Below, in pieces: positions 35,301 through 47,045 of a DNA stretch of 64,000 nt (its first letter is position 1; each line of letters starts with the position of its first letter). The notes below the pieces were generated by a model. It was not told the DNA's origin and did not search any database. It worked only from the letters and a program-made list of their open reading frames with translations. Source of the DNA: Dermatemys mawii (lineage: Eukaryota > Chordata > Testudines > Dermatemydidae); contig ML677343.1 of NCBI GenBank assembly GCA_007922305.1, positions 28,711,915-28,775,914 on the forward strand, written 5' to 3'. The translations under genes were made by a program, and so were the position numbers.

Positions 35301-36664
35301 AAAAACTAAAGTCAGAATCAGGCCAACACAGTGTTTAGGAAAATCTGAGCTGTAGCTATTGTTTATCCACCCATTTAATTCTAGTCTGGTGAATTCTAGC
35401 CAGGGTTCAAAATGGTTTCAAAAAGCTCCAAAGGGCTAGTCCTGAGTTGGTGGGTGGCATAAATAATTTCTTTACCTTCCCATTTTCTTCAAGTGTAGTT
35501 GGGGTTGAAGGGTGCAGATTAATATTTCTAAACACGGAAGGGGAAATCCTTGCCCCCAGACATGAAGGGACAGAAAATGGTTGTTCATCACCTTTATCTC
35601 CCACCTTCAACTGGGTGCAAATTAGAGCAGCCACGGCAAGCAGGTCTAGAAGCCAGGGATCATTGGAGCACATTGGCACTCTGACCACACCCCCTTTCTC
35701 TAACCACACCCCTGATACTTCCTGTGCCAGGGAGGAAATACATAGTACTTGCTATCCTGGTTCTATGCCACCCCTTTCTTCAGGTAACGCCTGTGAGAGC
35801 GGGTTAAAAACGCTCTTGTGGTCTTGGGTTCATGGACCAGAGCAAAGCAGTGGCCAGAACATGGCCTTTAATTCTTCTAGACATCAAGCAAGTACTGCAC
35901 AGGCAGCTGTAATGTTAGCTATTCCATACTGTCTTGCTGATGTGCCTTAAAGCAGACCAAACGGGACCAGTCCTACAAGCAAAGGGGCAGTTTGTTCACT
36001 ATGCCAGCACAGCCCTTGGTCACCATGTAACGACTAACAAGCCTTCAAAGCTGGATGCGGTGCAATTTCTGATACAGTCTTGTTCCTAGACTGTAACCTG
36101 ACTCATTTACATGCTTACTGACCTGGGCTGCATTTGAATTGATGAACTAGCAAGAATCCATTCTGTTCCCTCTTTATTGTATCTTGGCAACAAATGTCCG
36201 TTTCATTTACCTTTTAGGTAAGTTTTTACTACAGTTGGCCCAGCGTGGTACATCATTAAGGGAAATTCTGCGGCTTGCTTCGAAAATGCACGCCTTGCTC
36301 AGAAGTCTGCTTCTGACCTCCCTGCACCTGCTGTGTGAGAGTGAAACGTGCTGCGACCTAATTCCCATTCCCAGCTGGTATCTGCGGTGATGGAAATTCA
36401 GAAACAGAGCTCCTGAACAGTTCTACAAAGCATGTCAGCTGACTATGGTCAGCACTGATTTACAAGAAGAGGAAGAGCAGAGAGAGTCAGTATACACTAA
36501 ATACACTTAAATGAATTTCAACCTGTGCTAAGCTCTACTAATAAGCACCAAGGCTGCCTGCTCTGTACTGCACCTCTCTGCATCCATTCCAAAGACCCAG
36601 AATTAAGAGAGCCAACCCAAATAGGTTGTATTAAAAGAACTACACAGTCACGGACACCATTATT
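32388..36664. other. Longest stretch without recognised repeats, just downstream of COTL1
   Basis: About 4.3 kb with no repeat I can name. It includes the two longest non-repeat frames in the window (33,867-34,346 plus, 159 codons; 35,447-35,950 plus, 167 codons). Neither has a recognisable domain, signal peptide or membrane segment. Confidence 0.4.
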
Positions 36665-37868
36665 TTGAAAAACATTTCTTTACTGGTTTTTATTAGCGCC
36701 ATCTCACAAACCCCCATACACAGTTTTCCCTAAACTTAATTCTGGGGACACTCATCGTAGATGGGGAAAAAAGAAAAAAAAATACATATAGAAAAAGATC
36801 TTTGTTTGGTAACTAAAACTGTGCCTATCTTATTTTATTAATCCCTGAATGTTAAGCATTGACCTACTGCTGTTGAACATTCGATGGACACGTTTCCTCT
36901 GCTCCATCTCTTGGGTTATGAAGCTAGAGCAGCATGGAGATTTAAGGCCCCCCAGATGACTCAAGATGTTGTTTTTAACTGACCTTTGTGGGGGAAGGGG
37001 GAGGAATAAAAAAGGCTGCTTGGATGCAGCAACTGTTATTTCTGAAGTTACTTTAAAATAACCCAGAGACGGCTGTGTACAAAATGGTGAACAAATGTCC
37101 AGACATTTTACTTTTCTTTTTCCAGTTTACTGTTGCCATGATCACTTCAAAACATTCAAATCACATTGGATCAAATTTTAAAGATGGGAGAAGGTGGAGG
37201 TGCAGCACAGGAACCATCAAGCAATGTTTAAGGCAAATTTACTTCTTCTCACTGATCAAGAGTCGGAAACGAGATGTGTTTTTTAAACTGCTAAGCATCA
37301 TTATCGCAACTGGACATCTAAGCTCAGGTAATTTAATCAAAGTTTAAGTGGCGTCAACTCAAGTAGATCTGAACATCGAAGAAGGAAAATTATGTAGCCC
37401 CTAGAATACCATCAGGAACTTTAAAAAAATGCTGTTTGTGTGCAATTCTTAGAGATTTTTCTCCTGGTGGTTACCAGAGCCCATTTTGAACCCCATTCAA
37501 ATGCAAACACATACCCCATCTCCCCCCCAAAATAAGGATATAATGGCAAGCTTGTAAGAACAACAAAGTTGACTATGACAAGTGTAGGGCCAAACAGAAG
37601 GATAAACCAACAGGCTATAGAAAGCATCAGCATCTGCTTGGGGACTCAGTTACTTGTGAAACTTTTGTAAAAAAAAAAGAACAGCTTATATAGAAGAGGG
37701 AAGTGGAGTGAAAAATAAAAGTCCATTTTGGGGGAAGGGAAGGGACTTCTTAGGTGCACACAAATAAGCCAGATCTTCTCTCGTTCGCCTCATCAGAATT
37801 TAGTTGGGTGGTTGTGCTTTGCTCCTCCCTTCCAGATCCAGGCAGATGGTACTAGGTGGCCAGTGCAT
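36665..37868 (-). other. COTL1: COTL1 3' untranslated region
   Basis: About 1.2 kb lies between the COTL1 stop codon and the AATAAA signal at 36,689-36,694. I recognise no interspersed repeat in it, unlike the sequence on either side, which fits a transcribed and constrained UTR. The ORFs seen here (for example 37,075-37,347 plus and 37,421-37,633 minus) are chance frames. The exact cleavage position is inferred. A second signal-like hexamer at 36,834-36,839 could give a slightly shorter end. Confidence 0.7.
36689..36694 (-). promoter_or_regulatory. COTL1 poly(A) signal AATAAA
   Basis: The plus strand reads tttatt, so the minus strand reads AATAAA followed by AACCAG. A GU-rich stretch (GGTGTCC, GACTGTGTAG) lies downstream at about 36,640-36,660, as expected of a cleavage context, placing the cut near 36,665-36,675. 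Alternative hexamers occur within the UTR. Confidence 0.6.
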
Positions 37869-37979
37869 TTACTCATTCTGGGCATCATAATTAGCACCCC
37901 CGGCTTTCTTCAGCTCATTCTTGATGTACTCCTCCTCCAGCTCTTTGTGGTCGCTGATCACAAATTCTTTGGCAAAGTT
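37869..37979 (-). CDS. COTL1: COTL1 exon 4 (terminal coding exon), coactosin-like protein
   Basis: Read on the minus strand, this exon encodes 36 residues and a TAA stop (37,869-37,871). They are NFAKEFVISD, then a Glu/Lys-rich helix, then the tail KKAGGANYDAQNE. This matches residues 107-142 of vertebrate coactosin-like protein with few substitutions (the human tail ends AQTE). COTL1 is a small cytoplasmic ADF-homology protein that binds F-actin and 5-lipoxygenase. The lysine pair at 130-131, of which Lys131 is implicated in 5-lipoxygenase binding in human, is kept. The upstream edge is a pyrimidine-rich acceptor ending TTTTAG directly before AAC. The phase is 0, matching the CAG end of exon 3 at 52,140. 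The exon is complete and intact. The identification is near certain; the activity is inferred from the family. Confidence 0.96.
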   Translation of the reverse strand, partial: NFAKEFVISDHKELEEEYIKNELKKAGGANYDAQNE

Positions 37980-38179
37980 CTAAAAGAGAGAGACAAAAGG
38001 GTAATGATGTTAATTACCTGGGGACCAGAAACTGTTCAGCTGTGTAAACACTGGGAGGCTGTTTCCATTGGAACTTTCTCTGGCTCAGGACACTTCAGGT
38101 TAAGGTAAATAAAGATTGCAACTCTTTCTCCTACACTATGTCTATTTAGCCTGCAAACTCTTTGGAGTAAGGATTATCT

Positions 38180-38260
38180 CAGGGATGGGCAAGCTTTTTG
38201 GCCCTAGGACTACATTTGGGTATGGAAATTATCGTGGCCTGCCATACAATTCAGAGACAT
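38180..38260. mobile_element. hAT terminus fragment
   Basis: Starts CAGGGATGGGCAAGCTTTTT, close to the CAGGGGTGGGCAAACT terminus. No opposite end is recognised. Confidence 0.45.
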
Positions 38261-38552
38261 TCAAATAAACTTTATTTAACAAGGATACATTTTAGTGGAA
38301 ATAAACATTAAACCTTATTTACTATTATAAATATACCATCATAACAACGTATTACAATAATTAAACCAAACACGCCCTTTTCTCACCCTCTTTGATTAAT
38401 GTGAACAAGGCAGCTGGCATCCTTGGCCACCTACTCTTTGTTTTATCCTCAACAATGGAAAATTAACACTCCTAAAACAGCAGTCACCTAAATCAACAAG
38501 TAGCAGGCATGTGAGCTTGCATGTTCCAGATGCATGTGAGGTGCATCTCGGT

Positions 38553-39164
38553 CAGCAGTGGGCAATTTTTTTGGCCTGACGGCCAAATCAGTGTTACAAA
38601 ACTGTATGGAGGGCCAGGTAGGGAAGGCTGTGCCTCCCCAAACAGCCTGGCCCCCTCCTCCAGCCCTCCCCTGACTGTCCCCTTCAGAACCACCAAACCA
38701 TCCAACCTCCCCCACTCCCTGTCCCCTCACCACCCTCTCCCAAGACCCCCCGCCCCTAACCACCCCTCTAGGACCCCACCCCCTATTTAGCTCCCCCTGC
38801 TCCCTGTCCCCTGACTGCCCCACCCCCTATCCACACACACACACTCATCTGACAGGCCCCTCGGGAGTTCCCACCTATCCAACCGCCCCTGTTACCTGTC
38901 CCCTGACTGTCCCCCCCCCCCCGGAATTCCCTGCCCCTTATCCAGCCCCCTCCCCTTTACCATGCTGCTCAGAGTGGCAGGAATGGCAGCCGCACTGCCT
39001 GGCTGCAGCCAGTCAAACCTCCTCGCTGCTCAGAGCACTGGCAGCGCAGTGAGGTGAGGCTGTGGGGGAAGGAGACAGCAGGGGAGGGGCCGGGGTAGCC
39101 TGCCCAGCTGGGAGCTCAGGGGCTGGGCAGGACGGTCCCGCGGGCTGTACTTTGCCCATCTCTG
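38553..39164. mobile_element. hAT-type element, sister of the 50.6-kb copy, inverted
   Basis: The ends are CAGCAGTGGGCAATTT and (complement of the right end) CAGAGATGGGCAAAGT. The C-rich middle (CCCTGACTGTCCCC and similar) is the complement of 51,170-51,530. No clean target duplication is seen. It is about 612 bp. Confidence 0.7.
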
Positions 39165-39317
39165 GCTTAGATCGTGCAGCCACAGTAACATATGGACACT
39201 GCATAATCATATCTATAAATTAACAAGACTGTCCCATGATGCAGCCAATCAATGCAGGAAAGCCAGTATGACTGAAGACAGAACAGGATTAGGTTCCCAG
39301 CAGAACAAACCTCTTGC

Positions 39318-39745
39318 AGAAGTAACAAAGCGTCCTGTGGCACCTTAAAGACTAAATAAAGTATTAGAGCATAAGATTTCGTGGGCTAATACCCACTTCG
39401 TCAGATGCATGCAGAGTGGAAGTATCCAGGGGCAGGTATAAATAGGTAGGCAAGAACCAGGTGGGAAATAACAGGGTTAGTCCAATGAGGCTGAACCAGC
39501 TTGTTATCTCTAATCAGGGAGGGTGAGGTATTCCTCTAGCAGCTGAATTGGAGGTGTGAATAGCAAGAGAAGAGAAACTGCTCTTGTAGTTAGCTAGCCA
39601 TTCATAGTCCCTATTCAGTCCTGAGTTGATTGTATCACATTTGTAAATGAATTGCAGCTCTGCAATTTCTCTTTGCACTCTGGTCTTAAAGTTTTTTTGT
39701 TGCAATACAGTGACTTTTAAATCTGTAATTGTGTGTGCAGACATT
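39318..39745 (-). mobile_element. Truncated Penelope-like element (same family as 2.9 kb)
   Basis: It is collinear with 2,903-3,300 of the first copy: outer arm, hammerhead block, CAGGGGCAGGTATAAATAGG, then the C-terminal endonuclease region. It breaks off at about 39,740, with no opposite arm. It lies in COTL1 intron 3, in the same orientation as the gene. Confidence 0.75.
39367..39411 (-). ncRNA. Hammerhead-like motif in an intronic PLE copy
   Basis: The minus strand reads CTGACGA, stem GTGGGT / loop ATTA / GCCCAC with all six pairs possible (one G-U), GAAA, then TC-TTAT-GC. It has the best helix II of the copies. It is on the COTL1 transcript strand, so it would be present in the pre-mRNA. 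Confidence 0.5.
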
Positions 39746-40305
39746 TTTGTTGCCATTCTCTGCCAGGGTCCGCCCCCAGTTCCCGTACCTCACCCTCCAT
39801 CCTCATCACCCTTCCCCGCGAACCTTTGTGGCAACTGGCCCATTTTGCTCAGTCCGGCTGTTTGAAAACTGAAAGTATCGGAAGCACTTTGTCATCCGGA
39901 ATTAATGCGAGCGTGCCCGTGAAAGTGAAGTTTTAAAGTGGTATTTCTGAGACCATTAGCGAGAGGCCATCCTGATCAGAAAATCATTTCATGATCTGTG
40001 AGGGAGGCTAAGTTCCATATCGCTGGGATGTGAATTAAAAAAAAAAAAATCACGTCCACTGGCAGTTAACCCTCCTCCCTCCCCCTGCTTTTGAATTGCT
40101 TTTTAGTCAGACATTGGGATCTTACACCGGCCCAGCGTCATGATGGCTACTTTAAATAACTACTGTCATCATTCTACTCCTGTCCCAGGCTGGACGTGGC
40201 CAATGCAAGAGAAAAGCCATTCCAAAGCCACTCTGCAGATTAGTTATGAAGAGCAGGAACTACGGTCATTTGATCCAGCAGGCTGCTGGGCTCAGGAAGG
40301 CTGTC

Positions 40306-40512
40306 CCAGTGGTTATAGGGCACTAGCCTTGGCCAATTCTCTGCTCTGCCACCAGCATCCTGTGTGACATTGGGCACATCACTTAGCCTTCGTGCCTCAG
40401 TTTCCCCCTCTGTATAAAAGGGATAACAGAACTGCCTTACCTCACACTGGTGGTGTGAGGATAAATCAGTGAAATGGTGAGATGCTCAGTTGCCACACCC
40501 CTGGGGGCCATA
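40306..40512 (+). mobile_element. MIR-like CORE-SINE
   Basis: CCCAGTGGTTATAGGGCACT (tRNA-like head), then GTGACATTGGGCACATCACT and GTGCCTCAGTTTCCCCCTCT, the standard MIR order. Confidence 0.75.
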
Positions 40513-40534
40513 TGAGTATTTAATAGATAAACTA

Positions 40535-40703
40535 GAGGGGAGGGATAGCTCAGTGCTTTGGCCACTGGCCTGCTAAACCAAGGGTTGTGAGCTCAATCCT
40601 TGAGGGGGCCATTTAGGGATATGGGGCAAAAGTCTGTTGGATGATTTAATTGGGGATTAGACTAGATGATCTTCTGAGGTCCCTTCCAACTCTGATATTC
40701 CAT
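40535..40703 (+). mobile_element. tRNA-derived SINE of cryptodire type
   Basis: The tRNA-like head has a box A region GGATAGCTCAGTGCTTTGG and box B-like GTTGTGAGCTCAATCC. The body is ATATGGGGCAAAAGTCTG and the tail is AGACTAGATGATCTTCTGAG with GTCCCTTCCAACTCTG, shared with CR1-type LINEs. This head and CR1-related tail is known for the turtle tRNA-Lys SINE family and is the main basis for the turtle call. Confidence 0.8.
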
Positions 40704-40711
40704 AAAATTGA

Positions 40712-40821
40712 TGTCTTGAATGGTCCCTCTGAAGCATCTGGTATCAGTCACTGAAGGAGACAAGATGCTGGACTAAAGGGACATTGGCTCTGAACCAGTC
40801 TAACAATTCCCATATGTTCTG
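40712..40821 (+). mobile_element. CR1 3' tail
   Basis: CCTCTGAAGCATCTGGTATC, then GACAAGATGCTGGACTAAAG and a final CATATGTTC follow the CR1 tail order. It abuts the cryptodire SINE. Confidence 0.7.
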
Positions 40822-42397
40822 TAGTCTCTCTGCCAAAGGTTAATTCAACATAAACTATTCTTTGGGACACTGGCTGTTGGTGCCACTCCACAGAGATTCA
40901 GAAGAGCTGCAGAGGTAGATACAGCTCACAGGAAGGCTGGTTGCAAAGTCCTAATGCTAGACATTGCAGTGAGTTTCGTGCAGAAGAGAGGTTGTTCAGA
41001 ACAAATGGTGAAAGAGGTTCCACTACACCTCTGGGAAACTATTGCTACTATACTGAAGCAAGTCTACTGGTGCTGATTCAGCACTTTCAGATCACTAGTG
41101 AAATGTACTTCTGCTTCTGCAGGGGTTGGGAGCACACACACACACTGCCTCTTGCTTCATGTTTTCCCATCACCCCCTACACCTAACCACTTCCCACAGC
41201 TGCAAGCATTTCATGTCTCCTTTCCCCATTTCAGACACTAACATCCATCAGACAATTAAACAAAAAGGTTACGTTCCCTTGTCCTCTGTGTGGCCATGGA
41301 TACTTAATAGCAGCAGCAGTGCTGACAAAAAGCTTTATCTCCCAGCTGAACCACATCAAGAAGTCAGGAGAGCCAGAATTCCTAGTTAATGAAAGCCCAA
41401 AAACCCAAAAGAGGAAGCCTAGCAGAACTAGGCAAGGCTTTCATGGGGAAGCAGTCATCTTGCTTGAGTGTAAACTGTTCTGGAACAGACCAGCCACAAA
41501 TGTCTGTATGTGTGTAGGGAAGAAGAAGTGGGTTTTATATTGACATCAAATTCTACACCACATGGAACAGCTTTCATTTTGGCAGTTTCTCAAGAGCCCC
41601 AAGTTGTACTGGGGTGGGGGGAAGGGAAAGAAAAGGGTCAGTATGGCAAAGATTTGTCACTTTTTTCATGCAGTGGAAAATGAAAGCACGCAGGCCGCGA
41701 CCGATCCTGTTTCACACTGCAGGGAACCCTCAAAAGATCCTTAAAAGAAAAAAAAGCGTAGAGCAGCTAAGTGAAGCCTGGTCTGCTCTGCTTTCGTTTA
41801 AATCGTGGTCAGAAGGAATCTGGAAAATGGCAATGGTTTGGCAGCGCTTCAGGCTCCCAGATCAAATGAGTCACCCTTACTCCCCCCACCCCCCGTCCCC
41901 AAATCAGTTCCTTTCTGGTACAGGAAAGGCCAACACTACCGCTGGATTGTGACTATTTAAAATTAGGTGTTTTGTGTTGAAAAGGGACTAACCCAGAAGT
42001 ACGTATTCCAGACTGCTGAGCATGGCTGGAATACAGAAGAGGGAAGGGACGATTTTAAGGCATTCAAGTTCCATGAGGACTTACCCAGCTAAGAAACCCA
42101 AGGAGCGATTGTACTTCCAGTTATTCTGCAGGAAGCTCTGTTAAAGGTCTCGGCTTTTGTTAATCCCAGGCAAGCTGAGTCCTATCAAATTGCTGTTCAC
42201 TGCTTTGTATTACCTCACTCCCTGGTGAACATAGCAGTTTCAGTCTGTTTCCCACTGGGTTAGTAAACCTTTCCCCTCTCCAACACAAAAGCTTGCCAAT
42301 ATTAAAAGTCATGTAAGTCTTTACATAGACTTTAACAAGCGTTGTAGTGGGCCCAGAATGCCTTTTTTCCATGCAAAATGTGCAAATGAAGCATAAA

Positions 42398-42480
42398 AAT
42401 GTAGGACTGGAAGGGACGTCGTGGGGTCATCTAGTCCAGTCTCGGGATGAGAATTTTCCTCAACAGTCAGTTCTGCAAGT
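42398..42480 (-). mobile_element. CR1 3' end, inverted
   Basis: TAGGACTGGAAGGGACGTCG, GGGTCATCTAGTCCAGTC is the complement of the CR1 terminus. It is short and 5' truncated. Confidence 0.75.
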
Positions 42481-43496
42481 TCAACCTAGATTCTGAAATT
42501 TACATTAGGTTCTTTCCTGCTTTATGGCTCATCATCAGGAACCCTGATCCAAACGATGTGCATTATACAGTAGGTGCAGTTATGCTGCTGCTGTTGTGGT
42601 ATTACCTATAAACCGCACCACAGCTGGAATAGAATTAGGGCTAAAGGATGTAGAATACCATGAGTTATTTCAGTTCTTTGTCAGTTGCCAAAGACTGGAA
42701 AGAATTTAACAGAATGGTATACTAAGCCCTCCAAATCAGAGTTGGAATTATGAGAACAGGGAGAGAGGAGGTCTTATATTGCCACACCTACCTCAATGTT
42801 AGGGGAATAGGAGAAGGGTAAGGAAGGAGAGAGAAGACAACAAAGATTAACCAGAGTGGAGTAAAACCCAAAACATAATGCAACCCAGACAGTCAGTGGA
42901 GCTGGTCAAAATGTTCTCAATTTCCCCTGACAGTTTTTTGCCCAAATTTTAACAAAAACAGGGAGGAAAAGGGACATGATCAAACAAAGAATACTTGTGT
43001 TTCCTTTTGGACCTGCTGTAAAACACTACACCAAGCTAAGCAGAAAAATAAATGAGAATCCATCTGCAGCAGTTGGAGGGACCCGTAACATTTCTCCATT
43101 AAATAGCTTCTCAAAAGATACAAGGGAAATGTTTTGTTGTAATCAGACAGGGTTTGAGTAGATGCACAAGACACAACATGCAGGGTGAGAATGAGCTCCC
43201 ATGAGTTATCAGGGTCTGACATAACTGAGGTGTACACCTGCTGCGGCAAGTTTATTCTGTGCTTCTTAGCAATCGCTATTCTATTAAATGGCTGAGATGC
43301 CTCCTGTGTTGGCTTGTTTGCCCTAGAAGTGCGATCTGGGTCGCTGCCATCCTTAAGGCTTTACTTTGTACCTTTCTGGCTGCAGACACTGTCTGGGGTG
43401 TGCACGGTTCTTTGTGCTGGCTTCCTGTTCACTTCCAGGTGCAAGTCTAGTTGCTGGGGAACATCTAAAAGGCCTAAATAGCCTGACACACAGGTG

Positions 43497-43770
43497 ATAG
43501 AGAGGAAGTGTGGTTCAGTGGTTTGGGTGCTTGCCTGGGAATCTGAAGACCTGAGTTCAACTTCCTGCTACTAAAGATGTCCCATGTGATCTTGTACATG
43601 CTACTTAGGGCAAGGTTGAGCCAGACACCTAAATACCTTTAAAAATCTGCACCTTAGCTCCCCGTTTGTAAAATAGGAATTACACCTTCCCCCCTGAGAG
43701 AGAGAGGAGGAGAGAACAAATATGTTAGAGATGATGAGATGCTCACATGCTACAATAATGGGGCCATACA
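43497..43770 (+). mobile_element. MIR-like CORE-SINE
   Basis: GTGTGGTTCAGTGGTTTGGG head with box B-like GAGTTCAACTTCC, CATGTGATCTTGTACATGCT core, then CCCCGTTTGTAAAATAGG. Confidence 0.7.
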
Positions 43771-44078
43771 AGTGTCTTGGATATAGCTGAGACACCTCCT
43801 GCCCTGTGTTCCTTCATACCAACAAAGAGCTGTTGGTTCCTGGGATTAGACTGCCAGCAGGACATTCCCAGATCTCCCCTCTGGAATTCACCATCCTGAC
43901 TATAGAGAGGACATAGGATGGTCCTAACTGGTATAGCCTAGGAGTCATCTTTGCTTGGCAGCTCATTGTGGATGAGACTTATTTGTTGTTTCAAATAATC
44001 TGGTAATAAGCAAACTGGCTCCTCTGGTGAACGGTGCTTGGTTGCATCAGCCTTGATTCAGTGCGGAGTGGCCTAGAG

Positions 44079-44330
44079 CAGTGGTTCCCAAACTTTAACA
44101 GCCTGTGAACCCCTTTCACTAAAAGGTAAATTCTCACGAACCCCCTCCTAAAAATGAATATTTCCAGGGATTTTCTCCTTTATGTGAGTATAAATTATAA
44201 AAAGAGTGATCTTGGAAATATAAAATTTGTTTTTAATTACATGCTTATTACACATGATTTATTATTATTATGTTAAAACACCAGCAGAGAAAAAAAGGAT
44301 TAAAAATGGTCATGTTAAGACAGAAGCAGA
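44079..44330. mobile_element. hAT left half, truncated
   Basis: Starts CAGTGGTTCCCAAACTTTAA and follows the 56.9-kb element through CCAGGGATTTTCTCCTTTA and the TTATTATTATTA tract. No right terminus is present. Confidence 0.7.
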
Positions 44331-44495
44331 ACTACTGTTTGAGTTAACAGCCTCTATCCACCCAGTCTCACTTGGGAAGGGACAGATTCCTATTCACTAG
44401 AGGCAGCACAATTACTCTGAAGGCCTAGTTATCAGACTGTGTCTCATTAAACAATTTTCTGTGCTAGCATTTGAAGTGTTGCACAACACAGACAG

Positions 44496-44519
44496 ACACA
44501 CACACACACACACACACAC
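44496..44519. repeat. (CA)n microsatellite
   Basis: A CA dinucleotide array, preceded by an imperfect CAGACAGA lead-in. Confidence 0.9.
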
Positions 44520-46555
44520 CTCAGTTCAGAGTGAAGCCTCATCACTGTGACCTTAAAAGGAAGCAGCTTCCATTTTGCACCTTACAAGTCTGCATGGTGA
44601 CAGGCTGCCTCTTCCCCCCTATTAAAAAAGGGTAATTTGCATTGCTGGTTTCAGCCTGGTAATATAGAATGTGTTGATCCGCTAAGCCCCTAGCTCTTCT
44701 CTCAGGGCACTTAGTTCTATGAGTCAGCAGCCTTTCTTCGCTTACCACATCAATGCATTTTCATCACACCCTCTGCCTCCACCTTAGCAGCAGACATGGT
44801 CTGATCTAAAGACAACTTCATTTCCAATTTAGAGAGAGTGATCTCAGATCATTTTCGGTATTTTAGCCAACAGTAGACGCAATGAAGAGAAGATGAATTC
44901 TCATACCCAGGAGGACAGTGACCCTTTAGGCCGAGAATCCTCTGGTGCTGCAGCACGAGAACACAGCACAAGGAAGTGTGTGAGTAAAAAAGTGTCCGTA
45001 AGGCACCTTTGTATTGCCCCAGTCCTGGGCCAGGTGTATGCCAGTCTGGCCACACAACCCAAGTGAAAGCTGCCTGAAGGTTTCCTTCACTTGTGTCAGC
45101 TGTCAACAGACCCAGGCAGGCAACACAACAACTAAGGGATCAGTGGAGCTTCCTCTATGCCACCTATCTATGGGCAATAGATATGGAGCAACAGTGGCTC
45201 TATGCCAGAGGTTGATCACCCTATGCCGGAGTGAGCATCCAACAGTCACTACAGCACAGATGAAGACCCTGGGTGGAAGTGACCCGGTAGTGACCCTTCC
45301 ATCAGCCTGTAGGGATGTTTTGCACAATTGATGCAGGGCAGAGTAGCCTCAGTGCAAATGACATCCCCTCTCCCCACTTCAAAAACAATGATTTGAAACA
45401 GGAACTCAACAAGTTTGTCTTCAAATTCCTCATCCAAAGGAATTCCAGGACTATTTGCTCTCAAAAAACCTGAGCAGCTTTCCACGCAAATTTGCTTTAG
45501 ACAGACAACAGAGCATATGACTTGCTGGGCAGGAATGCTGGAGGAAGCTGTGAATAGTCAAGGTTTCCAGAAGGTAAATGTTGAACGAGCACATGTGAGA
45601 CCTTCGTACCAGGCACCTGATTTCAAAGAGTTACATACATCTCACCAGGACCCGGAATCCCTTTATTTATACAGAGCCATGGAAGAGCTTGGTGTTTACA
45701 GAACAAAGATTTCCTACTCCGAGAAGCTTCAAACCCTAAGTTAAGATGAGAACGACACAAAGGAAGAGAAAAAAAGGAATTTCCCTGCAGCAAGGAGAAC
45801 TAAGACTTTTTTTTTGTTTTTTTTTAAAATGAACCTCTACAATCTGCAGAAAGGGAGGAGGCCACTAGAGAAATGCTGATACTACCAGCCACTGCTCTCT
45901 TTAACACCCCTTTTGCAAACAAGAGCAAATAGGCCAGCTAAGGCAAGCAGCACATGCATGGACACTGCAGCAGCAAGGAGAGAGAGACTGGATCTGATCT
46001 TTCACTGCCCTGCATCTCATGGAGTTATCTACCCCAGCTCAAAGGCGAGTGCAGAGTGGGTGTAAAATCAGCCTAATTGCATTTGGCAGCCTGGCTTCCA
46101 AAGGTGTGGGGCAAGGCACTGTTAGGACAGGGCAGTCATTAGTCATCAGCAGAGTTGCCCCTTTTAAAGTCCAAATGGAGCCTTTTTTAAGGTAAAAAAC
46201 ACATCCCTCCTGTGTTAAGTCCACATGTGCCAAGTTTCAGCACGCAGGAATCTGAGTGAAGACTCATGGTCCTCAGAGGTTCATAACAGCTCGAAACAGC
46301 CTTAACTATCCCGGCGCACGCTGTACCCTTCCACATAGTTTAAGATGAGGAAATTCAGCTCCACTGACGGCAATGCAACGGCACTGATTTACACCAGCTG
46401 CGGATCTGGCCCAGTAATTTTACAATTCTTAAAATATCACCTCGAGCTGGATTCCACTTGCTTTCAGGATCTTGGGAGAAGCACAGTGCCTGTTGGCACT
46501 TGTTCAGCTTTGAACAGTGCTCGGCCCGTTGCCTGTAAATGCATCTACAGTGGAA

Positions 46556-46985
46556 CATAGAACCACAGAGTTAGAAGGGACCGCAAGGGTCCTCTAGTCT
46601 TAACCCCGTGCCAAGATGCGGGATCTGTTGTGTCTAAAGCATCCAAGAGAAGCTATCCAGCCTCTTCTGGAAAACCTCCAGTGAAGGAGCTTCCACAACC
46701 TCCAAAGCAGTCTGTTCATTGTCCTCCTGTTCTTACAGTTAGGAAGTTTTTCCAGAGATTGAAATCTGCTAAACTGTAGTTTGAACCCATGGCCTCTTGT
46801 CCTACCCTCTGTGGCAAAAGAGAACAACTTTTCTCCAACTTTTTTATGGCGGCATTTCAAGGTTTTGAAGACCTCTGTCATGTCCTCTCTTAATCTCCGC
46901 TTTTCCAAACTAAAAATATTCAGTTCCTTCGGCCTTTGCTCATATGGCTTGCATTCCATCCCTTGCATGCTATGCCTCTGTTAAT
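46556..46985 (-). mobile_element. CR1 LINE 3' region, inverted
   Basis: GAGTTAGAAGGGACCGCAAG opens the terminus. It then follows the CR1 order: GAGCTTCCACAACCTCC, CAGTTAGGAAGTTTTTCC, TTGTCCTACCCTCTG, CTGTCATGTCCTCTCTTAAT. The overlapping 122-codon minus frame (46,600-46,968) is not a conserved protein. Confidence 0.85.
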
Positions 46986-47045
46986 CATAGGATTAGACGT
47001 GCCTGCAAGGGTCATCTAGTCTAACCTCTCTGCAACCTATCAGAA
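46986..47045 (-). mobile_element. Second CR1 3' terminus in tandem
   Basis: ATCATAGGATTAGACGTGCC, then AAGGGTCATCTAGTCTAACC: another CR1 terminus directly beside the preceding copy and in the same orientation. Confidence 0.65.

Noticed and set aside
35447..35950. 167-codon plus-strand ORF, the longest one outside recognised repeats or GC-rich sequence
   Set aside because: No known motif. Its amino-acid make-up is unremarkable and there is no sign of exon structure. A chance frame is the simplest reading.
37075..37347. 90-codon plus-strand ORF
   Set aside because: It is antisense within the COTL1 3'UTR, AT-rich and without similarity.
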